Source of the DNA: an uncultured Saprospiraceae bacterium
GTDB taxonomy: Bacteria > Bacteroidota > Bacteroidia > Chitinophagales > Saprospiraceae
Length of the DNA: 64,000 nt
NCBI GenBank assembly: GCA_938016265.1
Contig: CALLWB010000103.1
Span: forward strand, 1 to 64,000
Direction: 5' to 3'
The stretch's first letter is position 1, and every line of letters begins with the position of its first letter. The translations under genes and the position numbers were made by a program. This document shows positions 26,456-35,478 of this stretch, one piece after another. The notes beneath the pieces were generated by a model. The model made no database searches. It had not been told where the DNA came from and worked only from the letters and a program-made list of their open reading frames with translations.

Positions 26456-28267
26456 CTAATATCCAACAATCCTCCGCGCTTCCTCGATCATAATCGCATT
26501 CGCATTCCCAGACTTGATGTGGGAGTAATTTCCTTTTCCCTTATTGGTCATTTCTACCAGACGGACTTTCTGGTTAGGCTCTTCTCGTTTTCCGAAGAAA
26601 AAAATGGAAAGCATCCGATTGTTAGATGCCTGACCATCAATATATTTTAAGGTCTTTTTACCGGTTTCGAAAGCACCATCAGTGGCTAGAATGATCTTGT
26701 TATTGCCTTGATTGATATAGGCTTCATTGAGCACGTCGTAGGCCATTCGCAATCCGGTTTCTATGTTTGATCGGCCTCCTGGTTCGAGGTTGTCGATGGC
26801 CTCAAATATCCTTGCTTTTTCAGTCGAGGAAGCCGTTTCTAAAACCACCTGAGCGGCTCCTGAATATTTGACTATGGCGACATGATCTTCTGGCCGCATT
26901 AGGCTCACCAAATGTTTCATAGAGCTTTTCAGCAACTCCAATTTTTCTGTGGTATTCATTGAACTGGAGACATCCAGCAAAAAGACAAGATTGTTTGACG
27001 CATAACCTTCTAGTGGGGAAGATGGAGTAGGGGCGGGGGGGGCTATTTCCTCAGCGCCTGCGATCGGAATTTCGATGTCGGTACCTGGCTGTATTTGATC
27101 TTCCTTGAGTCGATGTACTTTAAACCAGTGTGGCGCTTCGATCATTTTTATCAGTCGGACTTTTGAGGAATCGACAAACTTATTGTACTGCAAAACGATC
27201 CCTCGGCCATATCTATTGAAACTAAAAGCAAGGCGTTTGTTATAATAATAATATCCTGGCCCGTGTGGTGCATAGGTACTGTTCTCCGCATCAGCTTGCA
27301 TATAATCCCTTGAATGGTCAGCAATTCCTTTAGCTAGCTGGAGGACAAAGTCATAACGAATGTAGGGATCAGGGCCGACATCTTCTCCATAAATCCGAAC
27401 CCGCTGCAAACTGACTGCTTCTTCTTTTTTGATATGCTCAATAGTTTGTAGCAACTGGTTTCTGAGTCCTGACAATGCTTGTCTGTTCCCATTTTTGACG
27501 TTTTCGAGGATTTGGCGGCTGTTGTCTACTAGACTTTTTAGCTGATCTCGATGCCTAACGTATGGATTTTCGTCGCTAGGTTGCTGAAAGTGAAAAGAGG
27601 CGGTTTCCAGTGTAAACTGAATTTCTTCTGCAGTAGTATTTATTTTTTCAAATAATTTCTCTCCTTTTTCAAGCAATTTGTATGCGGCTTGCATGTCAAT
27701 GTCCGTCTTATGGCGGTCCGATTTGGCATAGCTTTCCAGCTCTTTAGACAAAGAATTTATGGCATTCATTGTACGTTCTATTCTGCCTACCTGTTCGTTT
27801 AGATCATATCGAAAAGTTGCAGGAATATATTCACTTCTACGAAGGACTCTGACGTACTGATCTTCCGGAAGCATGTGGAAACTTTTTTCTTTTTTTAGGA
27901 AGTTTTCATGCCTGTAATTTAAGGTTTTTTCTGCCCGTTGCCGAGGTGTCAAGAGATGCTTTTGGACAATATCTGCATTAAATTTTCTCAGTTGAAGATG
28001 GTAACCCCAAAGCGCGTGAATATTGTCATTGACAAATTCTGCATAGTTATTTAAGGTGCCATGCACGTATTTATCCATTACCTTTTGGCTAAAACTCTCC
28101 GTCTGCACGAAAATCAGAAAAACAGTCAAAAAGAGGTAAAATGGAAATCTAATCAATGGATAATTAATTGTTGTTGTGAATAAATAATTCAAAGATAAAT
28201 TGAGAAGTTCAACAAATTTTAGTAATTCGATGTTTGTAAAATTAATATTCTCATGGCACATTTCCAC
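26456..28267 (-). CDS. Exported VWA domain protein
   Basis: A protein of up to 603 residues. The first 37 residues before the signal look non-native, and an in-frame TTG at 28154-28156 gives a better start, directly before a signal peptide (IRFPFYLFLTVFLIFV to SFSQ). The middle (about 60-420) is helical with the TAPHGPGYYYYN segment. A von Willebrand A domain fills the C-terminal third: DVSSS (near residue 433) plus a later TDG are MIDAS metal-site motifs, intact. It resembles exported Bacteroidota VWA proteins of unclear function. Start choice uncertain; VWA firm. Confidence 0.85.
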   Translation of the reverse strand: MEMCHENINFTNIELLKFVELLNLSLNYLFTTTINYPLIRFPFYLFLTVFLIFVQTESFSQKVMDKYVHGTLNNYAEFVNDNIHALWGYHLQLRKFNADIVQKHLLTPRQRAEKTLNYRHENFLKKEKSFHMLPEDQYVRVLRRSEYIPATFRYDLNEQVGRIERTMNAINSLSKELESYAKSDRHKTDIDMQAAYKLLEKGEKLFEKINTTAEEIQFTLETASFHFQQPSDENPYVRHRDQLKSLVDNSRQILENVKNGNRQALSGLRNQLLQTIEHIKKEEAVSLQRVRIYGEDVGPDPYIRYDFVLQLAKGIADHSRDYMQADAENSTYAPHGPGYYYYNKRLAFSFNRYGRGIVLQYNKFVDSSKVRLIKMIEAPHWFKVHRLKEDQIQPGTDIEIPIAGAEEIAPPAPTPSSPLEGYASNNLVFLLDVSSSMNTTEKLELLKSSMKHLVSLMRPEDHVAIVKYSGAAQVVLETASSTEKARIFEAIDNLEPGGRSNIETGLRMAYDVLNEAYINQGNNKIILATDGAFETGKKTLKYIDGQASNNRMLSIFFFGKREEPNQKVRLVEMTNKGKGNYSHIKSGNANAIMIEEARRIVGY

Positions 28268-28317
28268 CGATTGAAACCGGTATTCTCAAAACAATAGAAA
28301 AATACGTGCCAGATAGG

Positions 28318-28405
28318 GGAGTTACTAAGTTACTAAGTGTATTGAGTTTTAAGAACACAATGAACTTATTAACCGAATAACTCAAAAACCGAATAACTTA
28401 ATAAT
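28318..28405. repeat. AT-rich imperfect palindrome between divergent genes
   Basis: Left half carries GTTACTAAGTTACTAAG and TTGAGTT; right half carries AACTCAAAAACCGAATAAC and TTAATAA, its near complement. Here it sits between divergent starts, so a terminator role cannot be general for this family. Confidence 0.5.
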
Positions 28406-28412
28406 CATTACT

Positions 28413-29144
28413 ATGAAAGATGCATCCAAAATATTTGAACAATTAGTCCAACAAAGAAGGTCCATGCGTCAGTTCGATTCCACGGCTGAATTCGATCCCG
28501 AATCCGTCACCAGAAGCCTCGAACGGGCTACCTTAGCTCCAAACAGCAGCAACTTACAATTGTGGGAGTTTTACCGTGTTCGGACTCCAGAAAAAAGAGC
28601 CCAACTCGCCAAAATATGCATGAATCAAAACGCAGCTCGCACAGCTAGAGAACTCGTCGTTTTTGTGGTCAGAAAAGACAAATGGAAAGATCACAGTCAG
28701 TGGATATGGAATTCTTACAAATCCTCTTTCGGTGAGCCACCTTATGATAAAGGCCAACAAAAGACGTACAATTATTATAATAAACTAATACCCATCATTT
28801 ATAAAAATGACATTTTTGGAATTTTCGGTGCGCTGAAAAAAATGTTGCTTTTTTTTGCAAGTCTCCGCAAACCTATGTACCAGCAAGGAACATCCAAGGA
28901 TACCAGTATCATTGGGCACAAAAGTGTCGCACTTGCTGCTCAAACTTTCATGCTTAGCATGACGGCGGAGGGGTACGATACTTGCCCCATGGAGGGGTTT
29001 GATTTTCGAAGACTAAAGAAATTTTTAAACCTTCCGAGGAGGGCAGAAGTGTGCATGGTAGTTGCCACAGGCCCTGGAACGAAAGAAGGAATATATCATG
29101 AACGAATGCGCCTGCCCAACGATCAGGTCATTTTTGAAATCTAG
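28413..29144 (+). CDS. Nitroreductase family protein
   Basis: A 243-residue FMN-dependent nitroreductase-fold protein. The start FEQLVQQRRSMRQFD (residues 8-22) is the typical FMN-phosphate-binding region with RRSMRQF, and TLAPNSSNLQLWEFYRV is the next family motif. ALAAQTFMLSMTAEGYDTCPMEGF is the third. The insert around residues 90-160 is longer and more basic than in small family members. Such enzymes reduce nitro groups, quinones or enones with NAD(P)H; substrate unknown. It is flanked on both sides by members of the AT-rich palindrome family. Confidence 0.88.
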   Translation: MKDASKIFEQLVQQRRSMRQFDSTAEFDPESVTRSLERATLAPNSSNLQLWEFYRVRTPEKRAQLAKICMNQNAARTARELVVFVVRKDKWKDHSQWIWNSYKSSFGEPPYDKGQQKTYNYYNKLIPIIYKNDIFGIFGALKKMLLFFASLRKPMYQQGTSKDTSIIGHKSVALAAQTFMLSMTAEGYDTCPMEGFDFRRLKKFLNLPRRAEVCMVVATGPGTKEGIYHERMRLPNDQVIFEI

Positions 29145-29272
29145 GAGTAGTTACTAAGTTATTAGGTATATTGAGTTACTAAGTCAAAGTATTTTCTACT
29201 AGACAAGTAAAGTCCAATTATCTAGAAACTAAATAACATAATAATTCGGTAACTAAATAACCAAATATTACT
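29145..29272. repeat. AT-rich imperfect palindrome between co-directional genes
   Basis: Left half has AGTTACTAAGTTATTAGG and TTGAGTTACTAAG; right half has ACTAAATAACATAATAATTCGGTAACTAAATAACC written with at most short runs of complement. The halves can pair with many interruptions. Confidence 0.45.
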
Positions 29273-29274
29273 TG

Positions 29275-29282
29275 TAAATTTG
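29275..29282 (+). promoter_or_regulatory. Candidate -7 element for the S4 gene
   Basis: TAAATTTG matches the -7 consensus exactly, 45 bases before the ATG at 29328. It overlaps an in-frame TTG codon, which supports the later ATG as the true start. Confidence 0.5.
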
Positions 29283-29327
29283 TCGCCATTAATTATTAAA
29301 AAGCATTCATACCAGTATTCAAGAAAT

Positions 29328-29540
29328 ATGGAATCATTCAAACTAAAAGAAGGAGAATCCTTTATCGAACTCAATAAACTACTAAAAGTGCTCAGTTGGG
29401 TCGGTACAGGAGGAGAAGCCAAAATTCGCGTAAAAGGTGGCGAGGTCATCGTCAATGACGAAATAGAAACCCGCCTTCGTAAAAAACTAGTTTCAGGAGA
29501 CATCATAAAATTTGACAATCAGTTAGTCACCATCGGGTAA
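29328..29540 (+). CDS. S4 domain RNA-binding protein (YbcJ-like)
   Basis: A 70-residue protein that is essentially one S4 domain. I take the ATG at 29328 rather than an earlier TTG because the family begins near there and a promoter box overlaps the TTG. The motif FIELNKLLKVLSWVGTGGEAKIRV (two runs around residues 12-35) followed by GGEVIVNDEIETRLRKKL is the S4 alpha-L RNA-binding loop. E. coli YbcJ and similar small proteins bind structured RNA, possibly ribosome related. It lies 46 bases before the PepD gene and may be cotranscribed. Confidence 0.88.
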   Translation: MESFKLKEGESFIELNKLLKVLSWVGTGGEAKIRVKGGEVIVNDEIETRLRKKLVSGDIIKFDNQLVTIG

Positions 29541-29583
29541 CTCAACCTCCTAACAATTTAACACCCCAATAACTCAATAACCA
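29541..29583. repeat. Half-site of the AT-rich intergenic repeat
   Basis: CTCAACCTCCTAACAATTTAAC and CAATAACTCAATAACC words with no left half; same vocabulary as the palindromes nearby. Confidence 0.35.
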
Positions 29584-29586
29584 ACC

Positions 29587-31035
29587 ATGTCTGAAATACT
29601 AAATTTGGAGCCAAAGGCGTTGTGGAAAAATTTTGCTGATCTGAACGCCGTTCCCCGTCCTTCAAAACAAGAGGAGCGAGTCATCGAGTTCGCCAAAAAA
29701 TTTGGTAAGCAATTAGGACTTAAAACAAAAGTGGATCAAGTAGGCAATGTGATCATAAAAAAACCGGCCACACCGGGAATGGAAGATCGGCCAATTATTG
29801 CCCTGCAAAGCCATCTGGATATGGTCCACCAGAAAAATGCAGACACTGATTTCAATTTTCTGACGCAAGGAATTCAGATGTTTGTAGAAGGAGATTGGGT
29901 AAAGGCAAAGGGCACAACACTAGGAGCAGACAACGGTATTGGAGTAGCAGCCATCATGGCTCTTTTGGAGTCCACAGACATCCCACATCCACCACTGGAA
30001 GCCTTGTTTACCATCGATGAAGAGACCGGAATGACTGGAGCGATGGGATTGCGCGGCGGATTGCTGGATGCAGAGATCCTACTGAATCTAGATACAGAAG
30101 ACGATGATGAGTTGACTATAGGTTGTGCCGGAGGTATCGACTTAACAGCGACTGGAACCTACAAGGAAGTAGCTGCAATGAACACAGGCATCTCTTACAA
30201 AATCACACTAAAAGGACTGACCGGCGGACACTCAGGAATGGACATCCACCTGGGAAGAGCGAACGCCAATAAGTTGATGAATAGATTTCTGTTTGAAGCG
30301 CATAGGGCACTGAATGTCAGTGTCAGTAGCATAGACGGCGGCAGTTTGAGAAATGCAATTCCGAGAGAGTCTTTTGCCATCATAGTAGTAGACTACGATC
30401 AGGCATCTCAGTTTGAAGAATTAGCAACCAAATACGAGGCAGAACTCGAACAAGAATACAGCACAACAGACCCTGAGCTCGCTTTTGTAATAGAACGATA
30501 CGACAAGGCAGAGAAAGTACTGGATCCAACTTTCCAGGGCCAGCTACTTCGTAGTCTATATGCTTGCCCGAATGGGATCTACAGAATGAGTCCCGAAATC
30601 AAAGATTTGGTCCAAACGTCAAACAATCTGGCAAGAGTTTCCGTAAAGGAGGGTACCTACAGTGTTTTATGCCTGACCAGAAGCTCCGTCGATACTGAAA
30701 AAATGGACGAAGCAAATGCCATCATATCTACCTTCGAGCTAATTGGAGCAACTGTTACTGCAGGCGGTTCTTACCCAGGCTGGGCACCAAAACCAAACGC
30801 CAAAATCGTTCAACTTATGGACACGATCTACCAAGAACTATACAAAGAAAAACCACAGGTAAAAGCTTGCCATGCAGGCTTAGAGTGCGGAATTCTAGGA
30901 CTCAACTATCCAAAAATGGAAATGATCTCTTTTGGTCCAAATATCCGAGGAGCACATTCGCCAGACGAGCGTGCTCAGATTAGTTCCGTTCAAAAGTTCT
31001 GGGCATTTTTGTTGGAAACGTTGAAGCGGGTTTAG
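29587..31035 (+). CDS. pepD: Aminoacyl-histidine dipeptidase (M20)
   Basis: A 482-residue Xaa-His dipeptidase, the normal length. The two-zinc site motifs are in place: SHLDMVHQK (near residue 78, His and Asp), TLGADNGIG (near 116, bridging Asp) and IDEETGMTG (near 146, general-base Glu and metal Glu), with GGHSGMDIHLGRANANK opening the dimerisation (lid) domain and HAGLECGIL and GAHSPDER near the end. It hydrolyses dipeptides such as carnosine-like Xaa-His in the cytoplasm. It probably forms a short unit with the S4 gene. Fits a peptide-using lifestyle with the other peptidases here. Confidence 0.94.
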   Translation: MSEILNLEPKALWKNFADLNAVPRPSKQEERVIEFAKKFGKQLGLKTKVDQVGNVIIKKPATPGMEDRPIIALQSHLDMVHQKNADTDFNFLTQGIQMFVEGDWVKAKGTTLGADNGIGVAAIMALLESTDIPHPPLEALFTIDEETGMTGAMGLRGGLLDAEILLNLDTEDDDELTIGCAGGIDLTATGTYKEVAAMNTGISYKITLKGLTGGHSGMDIHLGRANANKLMNRFLFEAHRALNVSVSSIDGGSLRNAIPRESFAIIVVDYDQASQFEELATKYEAELEQEYSTTDPELAFVIERYDKAEKVLDPTFQGQLLRSLYACPNGIYRMSPEIKDLVQTSNNLARVSVKEGTYSVLCLTRSSVDTEKMDEANAIISTFELIGATVTAGGSYPGWAPKPNAKIVQLMDTIYQELYKEKPQVKACHAGLECGILGLNYPKMEMISFGPNIRGAHSPDERAQISSVQKFWAFLLETLKRV

Positions 31036-31116
31036 TTGAGAGTTGGTAGAATGCATATTGGGAATTATCAATGATAATTCCTTCGAGTTACTCAATAACT
31101 TAATATACCCAATAAC
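31036..31116. repeat. AT-rich imperfect palindrome between convergent genes
   Basis: Contains TAGTTGAGAGTTGG on the left, an exact GGAATTATC-type turn near 31060-31080, and AGTTACTCAATAACTTAATA plus ACCCAATAACC on the right. Same family as 1837 and 26400. Confidence 0.45.
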
Positions 31117-33201
31117 CTACTCCGGATGATAAACCCTCACCGCTTCCTTAAAAATAGTCTCTCGATCCAGTGTCATTGGCTTTAGTTGCTGATCCAGATA
31201 CATTTCCATTTGGTCGTCGAAGTGTGGGCTGTCAGGGTGATTGGAGGCTCCATAGCAATTGATAGACTGGATTTTTACGCCATCTTTTCCTAGCTCCACC
31301 ATTTGAATGTAGGACTCTCCAACATAGGTTTTGAATCTGCCTTTTTTATGCGGTTCCATGTACATTGCCGCAAGTACGTCTGGTGTTCCTTGTGCTGGCA
31401 ATTCTCTATCACCGCGTACATGCAACATGATTTCTCCTAGCGGAACTGCCACTTTCCCAAAGTGTTTTTTTAAGTGTTTTTGCGCTTGACTTAGGAAACC
31501 TGCCATTCGTTCTACAGGCATGGTTCCTTGCCTCGGGAGTTCTCCCTTTTCAAACATATCCATCAAGGCAAAATACAAAGTAGTGGCAAAAATTCCGGCA
31601 CCCGGACTATCAGCTGTCGCCTCTTTATCCCATTTTTTTAGGATTTCGATACTAGGCGCTAATTCAGGATATTTTTCAGGATCAATTTCAAAAAAATCGG
31701 AAACATTTTCAAGGGTATGGGTATAAATTTTATCTCGCCACTTTAAGTCGTATTTTATTTTCTTAAAATCATCAAAAGTCAGTCGGTCAAAGTCCGCAAT
31801 GAGTTCTTCAAAGCGCAGACTTCGGTTGTTTTGGAAGGTCATATAACCAATAGAAGGATCGATTTCCTCAGGTTTTACATTGTCTCCTGGGCCTGTCGCT
31901 TTGTAGGGGGTATTATTCATATTATAAATATACCCACTAGGAGGATTGTTGATTTGGAGGAGTTCGCTGGTGGGTAGATAGTCGTTTCTGTCCCAAAATG
32001 TAGCAGAAGTATCGCCGGGTAAGATTTCTTTCCAGGAATAATTTTGATCCCTTTTCGGGAATATTCCCGTACTAATAAAAAACAAATTGTCCGCTACATC
32101 AGCAAAGACGATATTGGTTCCAGCCATCATGCCTTTGTTGACGACCGCTTTGAATTCCTCCAAGTTCTGTGCTTGGTTTAATTCAAACCAGGCTTGCGGG
32201 GAATGGACTTCCATATTCGACGCATACCGAATAGAATAAAACCCTTCTTTATTTTTTAAAGTAGCGCCATATTTACTCCAGTAAAAGGTTTTGGTGATGG
32301 GGATCTTGATAAACCCAATCTTTACTTTTACCGTTTTTTTGCGTACTTGCAAGGTTTCCCATTTGCCATCATACTTATACTTTAATTTTTCATTGGGGTG
32401 CATGGTGAGTCGGTACACATCGATGAAATCCGGCCAATTGACGGTGTGGGCCCAACCATGATTAGGCGTCGTACCATGAAAAATACTCAATCCTCCTGGG
32501 AAGGTGCCTCCTAGTACATTCGTGTTGCTCTCCTCACTCACAATGTGAGCTTCATACCAAGAATAAGGTCCTACTAACGGCTGATGGGAGTTGATCGCCA
32601 GAAAAGAGTTACCATTAGTCGTTTTTTTGCTATTCAAAGCAATCGCATTTGAACCTGCCGGGCGAAACTGATGGAAATTATTGACTTGGCCCTTGAACAA
32701 CTTGGCCATGTCATATTGAATATTATTAATGAAACTCATCGCTAGCATATAACCCGCCAACAAATCGACTTCTGTAATTGGTAGGAGATTCTTTACTGGG
32801 ATCTCCTCCGGATGCAGCTCCCCATATCTGTTGACTGCTTGAACATAAGCGGAAACCATCTTCTTAAACTCATCAGACAACAAATGATAATCCTGTCTGG
32901 CGCGGTCTTCAATACCCAATAGAAACGCGGCAAAATCTAATATTGCTCCGTCTTTTCCCTTTATTTCTCCTAGTCTTCCACGCACGGCCAACAGACTTTC
33001 CAGCATATAGTCGAGGGCGTCTTCACTTGTTGCCCAGGCCAGGCCGTACACCATTTCTTCGTCTGTCTCAGCAAATATGTGGGGAACTCCCCATTTATCT
33101 CGGACAATCTCAATGTTCTCTTTATTTATTTGAGCGCTAACGAAGGTAGGGCAGGACAACAAAACTAGTAGGGCTATCAACAAGAATTTAGTAGCTGGCA
33201 T
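31117..33201 (-). CDS. Penicillin acylase family hydrolase (second copy type)
   Basis: A 694-residue S45-family acylase with a normal signal peptide (MPATKFLLIALLVLLSC to VSAQ). The alpha-chain opening IVRDKWGVPHIFAETDEE is typical of aculeacin and acyl-homoserine-lactone acylases. Ser184 in PAGSNAIAL is the expected beta-chain nucleophile. SHQPLVG and HGTTPNHGWAHTVNW follow as in that subgroup. It is clearly a different subfamily from the acylase at 5110-7539 (GSNNW type). Periplasmic or secreted hydrolysis of N-acyl compounds, possibly quorum-signal or lipopeptide degradation, is inferred. Confidence 0.92.
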   Translation of the reverse strand: MPATKFLLIALLVLLSCPTFVSAQINKENIEIVRDKWGVPHIFAETDEEMVYGLAWATSEDALDYMLESLLAVRGRLGEIKGKDGAILDFAAFLLGIEDRARQDYHLLSDEFKKMVSAYVQAVNRYGELHPEEIPVKNLLPITEVDLLAGYMLAMSFINNIQYDMAKLFKGQVNNFHQFRPAGSNAIALNSKKTTNGNSFLAINSHQPLVGPYSWYEAHIVSEESNTNVLGGTFPGGLSIFHGTTPNHGWAHTVNWPDFIDVYRLTMHPNEKLKYKYDGKWETLQVRKKTVKVKIGFIKIPITKTFYWSKYGATLKNKEGFYSIRYASNMEVHSPQAWFELNQAQNLEEFKAVVNKGMMAGTNIVFADVADNLFFISTGIFPKRDQNYSWKEILPGDTSATFWDRNDYLPTSELLQINNPPSGYIYNMNNTPYKATGPGDNVKPEEIDPSIGYMTFQNNRSLRFEELIADFDRLTFDDFKKIKYDLKWRDKIYTHTLENVSDFFEIDPEKYPELAPSIEILKKWDKEATADSPGAGIFATTLYFALMDMFEKGELPRQGTMPVERMAGFLSQAQKHLKKHFGKVAVPLGEIMLHVRGDRELPAQGTPDVLAAMYMEPHKKGRFKTYVGESYIQMVELGKDGVKIQSINCYGASNHPDSPHFDDQMEMYLDQQLKPMTLDRETIFKEAVRVYHPE

Positions 33202-33335
33202 CGACTTTTTTTCAGGATTTCAACAGATTTAGAATAGTTGTTCTTCCATCAAATATTATACCGTAGTCTTATATTGTTTTATCTTTTGCTTAATCGACTT
33301 CATTTCGTGCAAGGGTGGGGAATTCACAAATAAAA

Positions 33336-33365
33336 AGGCCACCGATTTTATTAAATCAATGGCCT
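33336..33365 (-). terminator. Rho-independent terminator of typA
   Basis: AGGCCA and TGGCCT pair around a 2-base internal loop and a second 5-bp stem with a 4-base loop. On the minus strand a TTTTTATTTG tract follows, 52 bases beyond the typA stop. Confidence 0.8.
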
Positions 33366-33417
33366 GTTATTTTCTAAAGTAAGAATAAACAAAACAGCAG
33401 GAAGCTATTCTGATTTT

Positions 33418-35217
33418 CTAGTTTTTACTTTCTTTTTTGCGTTGGTGCTCTTTAAGATAAATCTTTCTCAATCGAATGTTTTGAGGTGTTAGTTCTACAT
33501 ACTCATCATTTCCGATGTACTCCATAGATTCCTCCAATGACATAAGCACTGGTGGAGCAATTTTTACCTTATCATCTGCTCCTGAAGAACGCATATTAGA
33601 CATTTTTTTAGTTTTGGTCACATTGACCACTAAATCATTGTCTCTTGTATGTTCTCCGATCACCTGACCTTCATAAACACTGACTCCTGGTGTTACAAAA
33701 AACCGGCCTCTGTCTTGTAGTTTATCCATTGCATAAGGGATTGTGGTACCTGTTTCGAGTACAATTAGCGTACCTTTTGCTCTTCCAGGGATATCTCCTT
33801 TCCATGGAGCAAACTCCTTGAAACGGTGCGTGATAATTGCTTCTCCAGAAGTAGAGTTCAGGATATTGGTTCTCAATCCAATAATTCCACGTGATGGAAT
33901 TTCAAATTCCAGGTGCATCAGATCTCCCTTTGGTTCCATAATCAGCATTTCGCCCTTGCGAACGGTAACTTGTTCGATTACTTTACCAGAATGAGACTCA
34001 GGTACATCAACAGATAAGATTTCTAAAGGCTCATGCTTTTTGCCATCTATTTCTTTGATAATTACTTTAGGCATTCCTACTTGAAACTCATAGCCCTCAC
34101 GTCGCATTGTTTCGATAAGAACGGACAAGTGCATTACACCACGTCCAAAAACAGTATAGGAATCTGGAGACTCGGTTTCTTCAATTCGAAGAGCAAGGTT
34201 CTTTTCAGTTTCCTTGTACAAGCGATCTCTAAGGTGTCTAGAGGTAACAAATTTTCCTTCCTTGCCAAAAAATGGAGAATCATTGATAGTAAACATCATG
34301 CTCATCGTTGGCTCATCAATTTTGATAGGGGGGAGGCCTTCTGGTGCTTCAAAATCAGCAATAGTATCCCCAATTTCAAATCCGTCGATACCGAATACGG
34401 CACAGAGATCACCACAATTTACTGACTCTGCTTTAGCTTTGCCCAATCCGTCAAAAATGAAAAGATCTTTGATTCTGGATTTTACAGCTTTGCCGTCTCT
34501 TTTTACAAGGCATACAGGTTGGTTGACTTTTAGGGAACCTCTGGTGACTCTACCTACTGCGATCCGACCGATATACTTTGAGTAGTCGACATTGGTGATT
34601 TGCATTTGTACCGTACCTTCTTTGATTTCTGGTGCTGGTACATGCTCGATCACTTGGTCCAGGAGGTAAGTAACATCAGAAGTTTCTGTTTTCCAATCTT
34701 CGCCCATCCAGCCATTTTTGGCAGAACCGTAGATGGTTGGGAAGTCCAACTGGTCTTCTGTCGCTTCGAGATTGAACATCAATTCAAAAACATCTTCCTG
34801 TACTTCTTCTGGTCTGCAATTGTCTTTGTCTACTTTGTTGACGACTACTAGCGGCTTTTTGCCAAGTGCAATCGCTTTCGACAATACATAACGAGTCTGT
34901 GGCATTGGGCCTTCAAAAGCATCGACAAGCAGCAATACGCCGTCTGCCATGTTGAGTACCCGTTCTACTTCACCACCAAAATCGGCGTGACCAGGAGTGT
35001 CAATAATGTTGATCTTTATACCTTTGTATTCAACAGAAACGTTCTTCGAAAGAATGGTTATTCCCCGTTCTCGCTCCAAATCATTGTTGTCCAGTATCAA
35101 CTCTTTCTTTTCTTCTGTTTCTCTGAACAGCTGACATTGGTACAAGATCTTATCAACCAACGTTGTTTTACCATGATCAACGTGGGCGATGATGGCTATG
35201 TTTCGAATTTCTTTCAT
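33418..35217 (-). CDS. typA: Ribosome-associated GTPase TypA/BipA
   Basis: A 599-residue translational GTPase of the BipA group, the usual size. The G1 motif AHVDHGKTT is at residues 11-19, G3 [14 protein letters not shown] near 74, and G4 NKVDKDN near 128. Domain II and the EF-G-like domains follow, and the C-terminal BipA domain carries [13 protein letters not shown]. BipA acts on the ribosome under stress and in 50S assembly. It is monocistronic, with a strong -7 box upstream and a hairpin terminator downstream. Confidence 0.97.
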   Translation of the reverse strand: MKEIRNIAIIAHVDHGKTTLVDKILYQCQLFRETEEKKELILDNNDLERERGITILSKNVSVEYKGIKINIIDTPGHADFGGEVERVLNMADGVLLLVDAFEGPMPQTRYVLSKAIALGKKPLVVVNKVDKDNCRPEEVQEDVFELMFNLEATEDQLDFPTIYGSAKNGWMGEDWKTETSDVTYLLDQVIEHVPAPEIKEGTVQMQITNVDYSKYIGRIAVGRVTRGSLKVNQPVCLVKRDGKAVKSRIKDLFIFDGLGKAKAESVNCGDLCAVFGIDGFEIGDTIADFEAPEGLPPIKIDEPTMSMMFTINDSPFFGKEGKFVTSRHLRDRLYKETEKNLALRIEETESPDSYTVFGRGVMHLSVLIETMRREGYEFQVGMPKVIIKEIDGKKHEPLEILSVDVPESHSGKVIEQVTVRKGEMLIMEPKGDLMHLEFEIPSRGIIGLRTNILNSTSGEAIITHRFKEFAPWKGDIPGRAKGTLIVLETGTTIPYAMDKLQDRGRFFVTPGVSVYEGQVIGEHTRDNDLVVNVTKTKKMSNMRSSGADDKVKIAPPVLMSLEESMEYIGNDEYVELTPQNIRLRKIYLKEHQRKKESKN

Positions 35218-35248
35218 AATTTTATTGAATACCTATTTTTTAAGGGTG

Positions 35249-35256
35249 CAAAGGTA
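35249..35256 (-). promoter_or_regulatory. Candidate -7 element of typA
   Basis: On the minus strand TACCTTTG, an exact and very typical Bacteroidota -7 box, 32 bases before the start codon. Confidence 0.6.
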
Positions 35257-35478
35257 CTCAATAATTAGTTAGTAAGTTGTTAGAGACTAAGTTTATTTGG
35301 TGATTGGAATAATTATTATTCTTAGAATAAGTTTAATTTTGAATATCAAGTTGCAGTTTAACTTAGTTATTAGAATATTAGATTTTTAGGTTCATTTTGA
35401 TGAAGGAGATCAATTTTGACAGGATGGAATCTATTTAGATTCATTGCTTGATAATTTAATGTATTTTATAACCATCAA

